From assembly GCA_031279295.1 (NCBI GenBank), contig JAITIT010000052.1, forward strand, positions 1 to 17,955: a stretch of DNA of 17,955 nucleotides, given 5' to 3'. The DNA is from Holosporales bacterium. GTDB taxonomy: Bacteria; Pseudomonadota; Alphaproteobacteria; RUG11792. The notes under the pieces are model-generated. The model did no database searches, was not told the origin of the DNA, and saw only the letters and a program-made list of their open reading frames with translations. Below, one piece after another: positions 1 through 7,146 of the stretch (position 1 is the first letter of the stretch; every line of letters begins with the position of its first letter). The position numbers and the translations under genes are program-made.

Positions 1-2
1 GT

Positions 3-809
3 GTTTGGTCGGCAGATGTCTGTGAAGCCCCGGGAGTTGGCGAGCCGGCATCACAGAGCATTATGGTAGTCGATGTGGACGGTGTCTTGTTCCAACAGTC
101 TACCGGGATTCCGCCTATCGCGTTCTGTGCCCTGCTGAAACGCAGGGGATTATCAACTGATGCTATAGAGCGGTTTTATGATGCTCCTAAAATTCCGGTG
201 GACAAGGATCTAAATGAGTATATTGCTGGGTTGATAACAGCTGGACACCTAGTAGTGGCACTCACGGCTTGTGATATGCGAAGGGCACCACGAAGGGAAT
301 GGGACTTGAGAAGCTGCGGAATAGATTTAAGTTTATGGTGGGGAGGCATAGATATTTCCTTTGGATGGGGTAGATTCAAAAGTGGAGTGTTCTACTGTGG
401 TGCGAAAGGCAAGGGGCGTGCGTTATTTGCACTGATTGATAGATTATCTGTAGAGTTCAATAGACCTGGCTCATCGGTGCAAGCTCTTGTACGGCAATGG
501 GGTCAGACTCCATTCGCAGCGAACCTGAGGCGTTTGGTGAACCCTATAAGTAGAATCAGTGTGATAGTTATTGATGACGATAAACATAACCTTGAAAATA
601 TCACCATGATATGTTCAATACTACAGTGCAGTTGCATCTGTATACTCTACACACAGCAGAAGGAATGGTATACGCAACATCCACAATTGGCACAACTAGT
701 AGAATATCAGATATTAGCATTGGAAGGGGGCTATTTCCTGAGTTTGCCACAGGCAGAGATGTTGGCAAGAGTATTGACACCATGCCGGGCCCCCTTGCCT
801 TTGATGTGA
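3..809 (+). CDS. DUF2608 / HAD-like phosphatase-type protein, 5' end outside window
   Basis: The reading frame is open from the left edge. Its first ATG (63) lies directly before the HAD motif I, MVVDVDGVLFQ, so the real start and probably a signal peptide lie upstream of the window. From that Met, HAD-like signs are D4-x-D6 (nucleophile and acid), the threonine in VVALTACD (motif II position), a lysine-containing stretch CGAKGKGRALFALIDRL, and a late acidic motif VIVIDDDKHNLENI (metal site). The layout and the G-x-K-G-x-x-L segment match the DUF2608 family, found in several intracellular bacteria and often exported. The substrate is unknown. lolD follows 44 bp downstream on the same strand and may be co-transcribed. 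The HAD fold is fairly secure; the DUF2608 assignment comes from recalled motif layout and is less so. Confidence 0.7.
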   Translation, partial: VWSADVCEAPGVGEPASQSIMVVDVDGVLFQQSTGIPPIAFCALLKRRGLSTDAIERFYDAPKIPVDKDLNEYIAGLITAGHLVVALTACDMRRAPRREWDLRSCGIDLSLWWGGIDISFGWGRFKSGVFYCGAKGKGRALFALIDRLSVEFNRPGSSVQALVRQWGQTPFAANLRRLVNPISRISVIVIDDDKHNLENITMICSILQCSCICILYTQQKEWYTQHPQLAQLVEYQILALEGGYFLSLPQAEMLARVLTPCRAPLPLM

Positions 810-853
810 AGATCTGGTTATCATGGTCCACATAATGTATTGATGCCATACCT

Positions 854-1561
854 ATGATGCTGAAGCTTGCCTCAATTGTAATGAAGTACAAGTCTGGCGA
901 TTCGTTCATAAGTGTACTAGATGGAGCTAGTTTGCTAGTTGGATACGGGGAGAGTGTTGGGGTAGTTGGTCAGAGTGGAATCGGGAAGTCAACGCTTCTC
1001 CAAATTGCTGGGTTGCTGGAAAATCCAATTGCAGGAGATGTAATTATTAATGGGCAGAATGTCAAGAAGTTAACTGACGACGAAAAGACGGTCATGCGCA
1101 GAAACGACATAGGGTTTGTATACCAGCATCACAACCTTCTGCCCGAGTTCACAGCACTAGAAAACGTGATGATACCTCTGCTGGTTAGTAAGGTTCCAAA
1201 AAGAGAAGCGGCTGATAGAGCGATGCAGTTGCTTGACGATGTGGGGCTCAGCCATAGAGTCAATCATAATTCTAGGAAGTTATCTGGAGGCGAACAGCAG
1301 AGAACTTCGATTGCTAGGGCCATGGCAAATAACCCGAATATATTGATTGCAGATGAACCAACTGGAAATCTCGATCCATCAACGGCCGAGGCAATTTTCA
1401 GGTTGTTCGTAGATCTTACTCGGCGTACCGGAGTCTCGCTACTGATGGCTACCCACAATATCGGGTTCGCCACGAAACTGGACAAAACTGTGCAGATCCG
1501 CAACGGAACCATTCAGTCAGGATTATTTAATGACCTCCAAAACGACGAGCTGCGTACGTAA
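854..1561 (+). CDS. lolD: Lipoprotein-releasing ABC transporter ATP-binding protein LolD
   Basis: This is the cytoplasmic ATPase of the LolCDE complex, which extracts mature lipoproteins from the inner membrane for delivery to the outer membrane. All ABC ATPase motifs are present: Walker A GQSGIGKST (39-47), Q-loop VYQHHNLLPEFTALENV (Q91), signature LSGGEQQR (143-150), Walker B ILIADEPTGNLD (163-174) and H-loop H201. The NLLPEFTALENVMIPLL segment and the 235-residue length fit the LolD/MacB-type group. No LolC/LolE membrane partner lies in the window, so the locus is split from its permease, which is common in reduced alphaproteobacteria. ATG codons at 854 and 857 are both possible, and no clear Shine-Dalgarno is visible. 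A related export ATPase such as FtsE cannot be fully excluded, but LolD fits better. Confidence 0.85.
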   Translation: MMLKLASIVMKYKSGDSFISVLDGASLLVGYGESVGVVGQSGIGKSTLLQIAGLLENPIAGDVIINGQNVKKLTDDEKTVMRRNDIGFVYQHHNLLPEFTALENVMIPLLVSKVPKREAADRAMQLLDDVGLSHRVNHNSRKLSGGEQQRTSIARAMANNPNILIADEPTGNLDPSTAEAIFRLFVDLTRRTGVSLLMATHNIGFATKLDKTVQIRNGTIQSGLFNDLQNDELRT

Positions 1562-1609
1562 CTAGTTGTCCTGCCGCCATAAAATCGTATCAAAGAGGGT
1601 GAGGGAATA

Positions 1610-2002
1610 CTACGAGACGTGCTTAGACAAAGGACAACAGTAGCTCTCACCATAAAATGCTTTATCAGTTTCCTCTGTTTTTGTTTGTTTAGCTTTTTCT
1701 TTCTCATCTCTCATCTCTCCATCGTATGCGAGGATTAAGTCCAGAGAGGTGTTGTGCGTTGTTCGTATGCTCTTTTTTCTCTGGGCGTCGATTATGTTTT
1801 CTGCCGCCTGGACTAGTGCCTGTCTTTTCCTTTCAGCTGCCCTTCTTCTTTTGTACGCTTCCTTTTCGGCCTCAGCCTGTTGTGCTTCCGCATTGATTTC
1901 GGGCGGGGTGTTTACGTGCTGAGTCTCCAGCTCTGTGTCGTTGTGTCTTCGTCCACGCCCTGTGCCGCGGCTAGCGCCTCGTGCCCTCGTTTCTTCGCGC
2001 AT
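1610..2002 (-). CDS. 3' part of a frameshifted charged, disordered protein (effector-like)
   Basis: The first ATG of this open piece is at 2002, but its frame is open back to 2107 and has no start with a Shine-Dalgarno. It therefore looks like the continuation of the ORF at 2064-2450 in the +1 frame. Composition is strikingly polar. An Arg/Gly segment (TRARGASRGTGRGRRHNDTE) is followed by a helix-prone Ala/Glu/Lys/Arg stretch (EINAEAQQAEAEKEAYKRRR onward) and a Lys/Glu-rich C-terminus ending CCPLSKHVS. No known domain is recognised. Such charged coiled-coil or disordered proteins are typical of secreted effectors in intracellular bacteria, which is inference only. The gene ends 48 bp from the convergent lolD stop. 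Confidence 0.5.
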   Translation of the reverse strand: MREETRARGASRGTGRGRRHNDTELETQHVNTPPEINAEAQQAEAEKEAYKRRRAAERKRQALVQAAENIIDAQRKKSIRTTHNTSLDLILAYDGEMRDEKEKAKQTKTEETDKAFYGESYCCPLSKHVS

Positions 2003-2063
2003 TGCGGGGGGCAGTTGTCTGCTCTCTCTTTCCTGTTGTAGCTTGCTTGTTGGTTCGCTCGGG

Positions 2064-2450
2064 TCACCGGCTGTTGGCGGTCCCGGGTTTCGGGCTCCGG
2101 TGGTGCATCAGTTGGTCTTCGCGGTGTTGTTGTCCCTGCTCGCTCGGCGGACTTTGGATTGGGTTGAGGTGTTTCGTCCTGGGTGTTAGTGGGATTCCTT
2201 CCGGCGTCGGCGTCTGGGGGGCTCCAGGTTCAGGGGGTAGTATGCCTGTTGGGGCCGGCTGCCCTTCTTCTTCCCGTTGTTCCACCCACTCGCTGTATCG
2301 CATTACCAGTTCGTCTTCATTTGTCTCTCCCGCGGCGGCTTGCCTTAGGTACTCGTCGGTATGCAGCTTTGTGTCGCTGTCATCCTCCAGATCGGTACCT
2401 CCACTCAGGTCTTTCAACTTATCATCCAGCCTGACTATTTCACTGGTCAT
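2064..2450 (-). CDS. 5' part of a frameshifted Pro/Glu-rich hypothetical protein
   Basis: This ORF starts at ATG 2450 behind an AAGGAAA Shine-Dalgarno-like run and is transcribed away from dnaK. It begins with acidic, helical sequence (MTSEIVRLDDKLKDLSGG; EYLRQAAAGETNEDELVMRY) and then becomes Pro/Gln-rich (QPAPTGILPPEPGAPQTPTP). It stops at 2064-2066 just as the +1 frame becomes open (from 2107). Skipping one G of the GGG near 2086 gives a smooth junction, SPKPG-PPTAGDPSEPTS, with unchanged composition, so the full product would be about 280 residues. The DNA here is more GC-rich than the flanks, in line with Pro/Gly/Arg-rich coding or with acquisition. No homologue is recognised. It may be a pseudogene, a phase-variable gene or an assembly error. 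Confidence 0.5.
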   Translation of the reverse strand: MTSEIVRLDDKLKDLSGGTDLEDDSDTKLHTDEYLRQAAAGETNEDELVMRYSEWVEQREEEGQPAPTGILPPEPGAPQTPTPEGIPLTPRTKHLNPIQSPPSEQGQQHREDQLMHHRSPKPGTANSR

Positions 2451-2481
2451 TTTCCTTATCTACGACAGTCCCTTTTTTAAT

Positions 2482-2509
2482 TTGCAATTCCTGGAAAGCA
2501 TGTTATGCT
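2482..2509 (+). promoter_or_regulatory. dnaK promoter (sigma70-type with extended -10)
   Basis: A -35 TTGCAA (2482-2487), a 16-bp spacer and a -10 TATGCT (2504-2509) preceded by TGT (2501-2503) give an extended -10 promoter. Transcription should start near 2516, inside the left arm of the CIRCE element. No clear sigma32-type sequence was noticed. The 107-bp spacer is shared with the divergent gene starting at 2450. Confidence 0.7.
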
Positions 2510-2510
2510 G

Positions 2511-2537
2511 TTAGCAGTCATGGCAAGAGAGTGCTAA
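2511..2537 (+). promoter_or_regulatory. CIRCE operator (HrcA-binding inverted repeat) upstream of dnaK
   Basis: TTAGCAGTC (2511-2519), a 9-nt spacer and GAGTGCTAA (2529-2537) match the CIRCE consensus TTAGCACTC-N9-GAGTGCTAA. There is one mismatch, in the left arm, and the spacer length is exact. The element lies directly after the -10 and over the predicted transcription start, the classic place for repression by HrcA. It ends 20 bp before the dnaK ATG, just upstream of the Shine-Dalgarno. Confidence 0.9.
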
Positions 2538-2557
2538 GCGAAAAGGAGATTAGAACT

Positions 2558-4444
2558 ATGGCAAAGGTAATAGGCATAGACCTAGGAACAACAAACTCGT
2601 GCGTTGCTATCATGGATGGCGCCAAGGGTAAGGTAATAGAAAATCTCGAGGGGGCTAGGACAACCTCATCGATGGTGGCATTCCTCGAGAATGGTGAGAG
2701 ACTAGTTGGACAGCCAGCTAAGAGGCAGGCTGTTACCAATCATGAGAACACTATTTTCGCGGTAAAGAGATTGATAGGGCGCAAGTTCGATGATCCGCTT
2801 ACCAAGAAGGATATGGAGCTTGTACCGTACAAGATCGTCAGGTCATCGAGTGGAGATGCGTGGATCAACGCACGCGGCAAGGACTACAGTCCGAGTCAGG
2901 TTAGCGCATTCATTCTACAGAAGATGAAAGAGATCGCGGAGGCACATCTTGGTGAGAAAGTGACACAGGCTGTCGTGACAGTACCTGCATACTTCAATGA
3001 TGCGCAGAGGCAGGCGACAAAGGATGCCGGTAAAATCGCAGGGCTCGAAATATTGAGAATTATCAACGAGCCGACAGCGGCAGCACTTGCGTATGGTCTA
3101 GACAAGAAAGGGAGCGGGTCGATAGTTGTATACGACCTCGGGGGTGGTACTTTCGACGTCTCTGTCCTAGAGATCGGAGATGGCGTTTTCGAAGTTAAGG
3201 CAACCAACGGAGATACCTTCCTCGGAGGTGAAGACTTCGACGCTAGGATCATCGACTACATCGCATCAGAGTTTAGGAGGGATACCGGCATTGATCTGAA
3301 GAAGGACAGCATGGCGCTACAGCGGCTGAAGGAGGCGGCTGAAAAAGCGAAGATAGAACTTTCATCCTCGCTGCAGACGGAGGTTAACCTCCCGTTCATT
3401 ACAGCGGATTCATCGGGCCCGAAACATCTTAACGTTAAACTGACGCGGGCTAAGTTTGAGTCTCTGGTAGACGACCTGATAGAACGGACAATAGCCCCGT
3501 GCAAGATCGCCCTTAAGGATGCTGGAATATCTGCCAAAGATGTCAGTGAGATTATCCTAGTTGGCGGTATGACAAGGATGCCGAAAGTGATTGAAAAGGT
3601 GAAGGAGTTCTTCGGAAGGGATCCAAGCAGAGGGGTCAATCCAGATGAGGTAGTTGCTATGGGAGCAGCCATCCAGGCTGGTGTATTACAGGGAGATGTG
3701 AAAGATGTCTTGCTACTTGACGTTACTCCTCTCTCACTTGGCATAGAAACGCTCGGCGGTATCTTCACAAGGCTGATCGAGAAGAACACTACGATACCCA
3801 CAAAGAAGAGCCAGATTTTCTCAACTGCTGAAGACAACCAGACAGCTGTAACAATTCGGGTATTCCAGGGAGAGCGTGAGATAGCAGCACAAAATAAGCT
3901 GCTTGGTCAGTTTGACTTGGTAGGAATTCCACCGGCAAGAAGAGGCATGCCGCAGGTAGAGGTTACCTTCGATATCGATGCGAACGGTATAGTAAATGTG
4001 TCAGCGAAGGATAAGGCAACAGGTAAAGAACAGCAGATACGCATTCAAGCCTCCGGAGGATTATCCGAAGCCGAGATCCAGCAGATGCTGAAGGATGCCG
4101 AGAACAACGCAGCAGAGGACTCGAAGAGAAAGGAGCTGATAGAGCTCAAAAATCATGCTGAGTCTCTCATTAACACGACTGAGAAGAGTCTGGGAGAGTA
4201 CGGGAATAAGATATCAGCAGAGGAAAAATCTAAGATAGAGAGCGACCTAACGGCATTGAAGGAGGTTGTGAAGGGAGATGATAAGGATGACATACAGTCC
4301 AAGACTCAAGCTCTCATACAGTCGTCAATGAAAATAGGTGAGATGATGTATAAGGATGCACAGGCAGCTCAGGGAACCGCGGCTTCTGGAGGTAACGATA
4401 AGGTTGTCGATGGAGAGTATAACGACCTCAATAAGCAGGCGTAG
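2558..4444 (+). CDS. dnaK: Molecular chaperone DnaK (Hsp70)
   Basis: This is the cytoplasmic Hsp70 that binds exposed hydrophobic peptides in an ATP-driven cycle with DnaJ and GrpE. The start is ATG 2558, giving MAKVIGIDLGTTNS, with AGGAG at 2544-2548 nine bases upstream. An in-frame codon at 2531 would add MLSEKEIRT but overlaps the operator and is rejected. The nucleotide-binding domain shows the phosphate-1 loop (7-14), phosphate-2 VVYDLGGGTFDVSVLEI (190-206) and the adenosine region ILVGGMTRMP (333-342). The interdomain linker is VLLLDVTPLSLGIE (384-397), followed by the substrate-binding domain, a helical lid and a C-terminal DKVVDGEYND. At 628 residues it is a normal length. It is a single-gene unit: dnaJ does not follow, a terminator does. 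Confidence 0.98.
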   Translation: MAKVIGIDLGTTNSCVAIMDGAKGKVIENLEGARTTSSMVAFLENGERLVGQPAKRQAVTNHENTIFAVKRLIGRKFDDPLTKKDMELVPYKIVRSSSGDAWINARGKDYSPSQVSAFILQKMKEIAEAHLGEKVTQAVVTVPAYFNDAQRQATKDAGKIAGLEILRIINEPTAAALAYGLDKKGSGSIVVYDLGGGTFDVSVLEIGDGVFEVKATNGDTFLGGEDFDARIIDYIASEFRRDTGIDLKKDSMALQRLKEAAEKAKIELSSSLQTEVNLPFITADSSGPKHLNVKLTRAKFESLVDDLIERTIAPCKIALKDAGISAKDVSEIILVGGMTRMPKVIEKVKEFFGRDPSRGVNPDEVVAMGAAIQAGVLQGDVKDVLLLDVTPLSLGIETLGGIFTRLIEKNTTIPTKKSQIFSTAEDNQTAVTIRVFQGEREIAAQNKLLGQFDLVGIPPARRGMPQVEVTFDIDANGIVNVSAKDKATGKEQQIRIQASGGLSEAEIQQMLKDAENNAAEDSKRKELIELKNHAESLINTTEKSLGEYGNKISAEEKSKIESDLTALKEVVKGDDKDDIQSKTQALIQSSMKIGEMMYKDAQAAQGTAASGGNDKVVDGEYNDLNKQA

Positions 4445-4648
4445 TAATCGAAACATAGCACTGCATGTGGCGTAACAGCACATGCAGTGTTGTTATTGAT
4501 GAAGGAGACTAGGTGTTGGATGTGAGACGTGCTGGCAGCGATTGTTAGCCTCTGGTTACTTTCGTGGTGTGACTGCAGCTGCGTACCAAAGCTACATGTA
4601 GTCACCGGTGAGTTTCCCGAAATCCACGTTGTATACGTACTTGCCGGC
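4445..4648. other. Spacer downstream of dnaK with possible extension of the secreted-protein relic
   Basis: Apart from the dnaK terminator, no intact gene is seen here. On the minus strand, the frame of the neighbouring relic continues past its TAA (4649-4651) as AGKYVYNVDFGKLTGDYM before another stop. This suggests the relic once extended further and was cut by a nonsense change. Plus-strand ORFs in this stretch and on to 5025 have no family resemblance. Confidence 0.35.
4457..4494 (+). terminator. dnaK transcription terminator
   Basis: A perfect 11-bp inverted repeat, CACTGCATGTG (4459-4469) and CACATGCAGTG (4479-4489), encloses a 9-nt loop. One G-U and one A-U pair extend the stem outward, and TTGTTATT follows. 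It begins 13 bp after the dnaK stop, which fits a Rho-independent terminator with a short, imperfect U tract. Confidence 0.85.
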
Positions 4649-4979
4649 TTACTTACTGAGACCGTCGGCTCCCTCGCTCAGCCTCGGCATGACGATCAAG
4701 TCCATATTCTCAGGTGTGAGCCTTACTATGAAGCGCTGTGTCTGCCCATCTGTGACGCATTCGGTTACCACTACGGACCTGAGTATAATCATGACTGCCA
4801 CGGACGGTGTAGAGTTGTTACCGCCGGCGTATGTTATCTCGGGCGTCTGGATCGTCATCCAACTCTACTATGGCTATTGGCTCCAGCCCCACATTCCCGC
4901 CAATCCCTATCTTGATGGTATTCACCATTGTGACAAGTGCACACACTGACAACACTACGCCAATTAGCTTCCTCAACAT
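4649..4979 (-). pseudogene. Frameshifted remnant of a small secreted protein
   Basis: Reading from ATG 4979 gives MLRKLIGVVLSVCALVTMV, a convincing N-terminal export signal (basic n-region, hydrophobic core). The sequence IGIGGNVGLEPIAIVEL follows, and the frame then hits a stop at 4818-4820. The +1 frame is open from about 4864 to 4649 and reads MTIQTPEITYAGGNNSTPSV and onward, beta-strand-like and Thr/Val-rich. Skipping one base near 4859 joins the two smoothly into a protein of about 110 residues. No good Shine-Dalgarno precedes the start. No family is recognised. It sits beside the 209-residue orphan on the same strand. A decaying exported protein is the best reading; two unrelated short ORFs remain possible. 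Confidence 0.4.
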
Positions 4980-5143
4980 ACGAAAGGATACAGCACACTC
5001 AGCTGTTACGTGCCGTGGATTCTAACGTAAATTTACGCAGTGAAATGGAATATCGGATTTGCTATATCTCGGTATATCAATTCCTCTTGGTACGTTGAGC
5101 CTCTTCCATAGTCTTCCGTAACCGCTTTCTCGGTTCTGGAGTG

Positions 5144-5773
5144 TTACGTTAAAGTACCTTGCAGGCTACCGAAATTATGTTCGTATGTCTTTACTCCGGC
5201 TTGTTGGTTAGCCCCATCGGCGCCATCCTGCCGGAATTGGTAGTGTATCTCTTTATACGTATTGTACATTAGAGCGATGATTGCATATCCTTGTATCGTA
5301 GCGTCGTCCACGAGGACTATATTTACGTTTGTGAGTATAAAAAGTGCAATTACAATTAGCCGTGCCTCGTTGTTCGGACCTCCGCCTACGTACTGCAGTA
5401 CGGCTATATGTGCTGTGGCTAGCGCTCCCCTGTGCAGGTAATATCTTAACTGCGGTATGTGTATCCCCCCGTTGATTACTAGCCAGAATGGTCCGTTTGC
5501 CTGAGGATGTCTGTAGAATCCATCATTTCTATATTGCCTAACAGGAGAGATCCAGACGCTTCCGTATAGGATGACACTTACAGTTTGGTCTGGTTTGAAG
5601 ACGTCGTGATCGACTATTGTAATCATGTTATTTGTAGTGAGTCCAGTCAACGTGAAAACAGCAGGTGGAGTGGCGTTACCGAGACTATCCTTGTTGGCTG
5701 CATCAAGCATCACTTGAACAGGCCACGGTGGTTGATGGCCTCCCTCGTCGTGAAAATATAGCCGTGTCGTCAC
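5144..5773 (-). CDS. Hypothetical protein, orphan ORF
   Basis: This 209-residue ORF begins at GTG 5773 (VTTRLYFHDEGG), with AGGGG about 11 bases upstream and an in-frame stop eight codons before the start. I recognise no family. The N-terminal half is rich in aromatic residues and predicted strands (TVSVILYGSVWISPVRQY; GPFWLVINGGIHIPQLRYYL). A hydrophobic stretch LIVIALFILTNVNIVLV lies at about 143-159 and could be a buried helix or a membrane segment. The C-terminus (GADGANQQAGVKTYEHNFGS) is hydrophilic. There is no N-terminal signal peptide, so the 5' end may have been lost or frameshifted. No competing plus-strand ORF exists and codon use looks protein-like. A CtrA-type box lies about 70 bp upstream. 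Confidence 0.5.
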   Translation of the reverse strand: MTTRLYFHDEGGHQPPWPVQVMLDAANKDSLGNATPPAVFTLTGLTTNNMITIVDHDVFKPDQTVSVILYGSVWISPVRQYRNDGFYRHPQANGPFWLVINGGIHIPQLRYYLHRGALATAHIAVLQYVGGGPNNEARLIVIALFILTNVNIVLVDDATIQGYAIIALMYNTYKEIHYQFRQDGADGANQQAGVKTYEHNFGSLQGTLT

Positions 5774-6189
5774 GTTTCCGCTTGCCCCTGTTTGTTACAT
5801 GGCATCACTAACCCATCTCTCCAAGGAGTCTACTTGCAATGTGTTAATTTTTTATTAACGTTTCAAACATTTTTTGCTAGCCAGGTGCCTGCATAAGCGA
5901 AAGTATCTCGACAATTCAACCGAAATATAAAGCTCTTTTTTAGATAAGAGCCGCTAATTTTATATATTTCTGACATGTACATTAAAAATACATCTCCAAT
6001 AACAGTTGCGTCTCTCTTATAAATTCAACTATAATGCGAGAAGTGAAGGTTTTTCAACCATATGTATTCGCTTTTGGGGGAATTTGTCTGAACCATTGTG
6101 ATGTAGAATGCCATTCGATGTGGTTTCAGATTTAGACTTGGTTTATTTGGATTGTGGTTGGTAATGCATGGGTTCAGAGGTATTGCTAA
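5774..6189. other. AT-rich intergenic region before the two-component operon
   Basis: No coding sequence is supported in these 416 bp. The region holds the CtrA-type palindrome and a 6-bp hairpin, GCTCTT (5932-5937) with AAGAGC (5946-5951). A low-quality candidate promoter for the kinase gene (TTGGTT, 18-bp spacer, TAATGC) lies around 6138-6168. A small RNA cannot be excluded, but no known RNA family was recognised. Confidence 0.5.
5843..5859. promoter_or_regulatory. Palindromic CtrA-type binding box
   Basis: The sequence GTTAAT-TTTTT-ATTAAC is a perfect inverted repeat. It matches the CtrA consensus TTAA-N7-TTAAC on both strands. CtrA is the conserved alphaproteobacterial cell-cycle regulator and is retained in Rickettsiales. 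The box lies 70 bp upstream of the minus-strand GTG at 5773 and about 330 bp upstream of the histidine kinase gene, so the first is the more likely target. AT-rich DNA can produce such matches by chance. Confidence 0.45.
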
Positions 6190-7131
6190 ATGAGCAACGT
6201 TTCTACAGTGAGTAATATTGTGGCTGAGTCAATGAAAAGGTTGGAACAGTATCTAGATTATACGCTGCCATTCGCGATTATTACTGATGATCTCAGCATA
6301 GCTTTTCGATCTAAGAAGTTTCATGCTGCTCAAGATGATGATGGAGATTTGCTCAAGAACGTTATCTTGGTCGTCAGTGATATGCTCCGAAATAAGATTG
6401 GCAGAGCTTACAATCATGAGTATGGAATTGGATGCTGTAAAGTAGCAATTATGCATAGTGATCGGTGTATGTGTTGTGTGTATCTCGATGATTGCGATAC
6501 GTACAGCTGTTACGATCTTGAGAAGCATCATCACGATCTGCACGGTCCAATTCGGAACATAGCTAATTTTCTGCAGATAATAAAAGGGCATATTGCTGGT
6601 GCAAATATTGAGAAAATTGATGAGTGCACTGAGTTTGCGCTTAGTAGCGTTCGTGCATTAAATGAGCTGAACGAGCAGATATTTTCGGGTAACGATAGTG
6701 CTGTGGTCGATCTGACTGCTGTAGTTGATAACATCCGTCACCTACTTAGTACGCAATTAGTAATGGCCGGATGTACCATCAGCGTTGATAGATCAATTCC
6801 TCCTGTGAATGGCAACTACACGTACGTGCTGAGGATCTTTAAGAATCTCGTTGAAAACTCGCTGCGACATTCTAGGGCTGAGCATTTGGCTATCTCGCTC
6901 AAGCTGCTGTACAAGACACCTAAGGCCGTCGCCATTTTATTTGAAGACAATGGTACAGATATTTCTCGTGAAACAAAGGAGGCAATTGATAACACACTGC
7001 GATCACGTGATGCGTCTTCTAAATCCCTTGGCCTGAAGATATGTAAAGAACTGATGGATAGCATATACGGAAATATCAGGATCGTGATGGAAAAACCATC
7101 CTGCTGCTATGAGCTAACGTTTAAATTGTGA
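6190..7131 (+). CDS. Soluble sensor histidine kinase with cysteine-rich input segment
   Basis: This 313-residue kinase has no membrane segment. Residues 18-110 look like a diverged PAS-type input domain (YTLPFAIITDDLSIAFRSKKF). The end of that region holds seven cysteines between 82 and 107 (GCCK, CMCC, DCDTYSC). The dimerisation helix is HHHDLHGPIRNIANFLQII, with phosphoacceptor H115, of the H-D-L-x-x-P-x-R type seen in phytochrome-like kinases. ATP-binding motifs are the N-box FKNLVENSLRHS (N223), G1 FEDNGTDIS (D253, G255) and a short G2 SLGLKICKEL (279-288). AGAGG lies about 9 bases before ATG 6190. The HTH-receiver gene follows 15 bp downstream and is the likely partner. The cysteines suggest redox or metal sensing, which is inference. 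Confidence 0.85.
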   Translation: MSNVSTVSNIVAESMKRLEQYLDYTLPFAIITDDLSIAFRSKKFHAAQDDDGDLLKNVILVVSDMLRNKIGRAYNHEYGIGCCKVAIMHSDRCMCCVYLDDCDTYSCYDLEKHHHDLHGPIRNIANFLQIIKGHIAGANIEKIDECTEFALSSVRALNELNEQIFSGNDSAVVDLTAVVDNIRHLLSTQLVMAGCTISVDRSIPPVNGNYTYVLRIFKNLVENSLRHSRAEHLAISLKLLYKTPKAVAILFEDNGTDISRETKEAIDNTLRSRDASSKSLGLKICKELMDSIYGNIRIVMEKPSCCYELTFKL

Positions 7132-7146
7132 AGGAGAAAATGTGAC

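Noticed and set aside
2064..2107. Programmed +1 frameshift at CCC GGG as an established mechanism
   Set aside because: The overlap allows it, but no stimulator such as a slow codon with a pseudoknot or an internal Shine-Dalgarno was seen; simple mutation or sequencing error is more likely.
1935..2514. Plus-strand ORFs opposite the GC-rich gene, rich in Cys/Ser/Leu
   Set aside because: They are antisense shadows of Arg/Glu/Pro-rich coding; composition is unnatural, and they run over the dnaK promoter.
2531..2557. In-frame GTG start for dnaK that adds MLSEKEIRT
   Set aside because: It lies inside the CIRCE right arm and lacks a Shine-Dalgarno; ATG 2558 has AGGAG at 9 bases and gives the standard N-terminus.
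4529..5025. Plus-strand ORFs in the spacer after dnaK
   Set aside because: No Shine-Dalgarno, no family resemblance, and they oppose the more convincing secreted-protein relic.
5026..5037. 12-bp palindrome CGTAAATTTACG
   Set aside because: Perfect dyad, but isolated, without a good promoter next to it and short enough to be chance.
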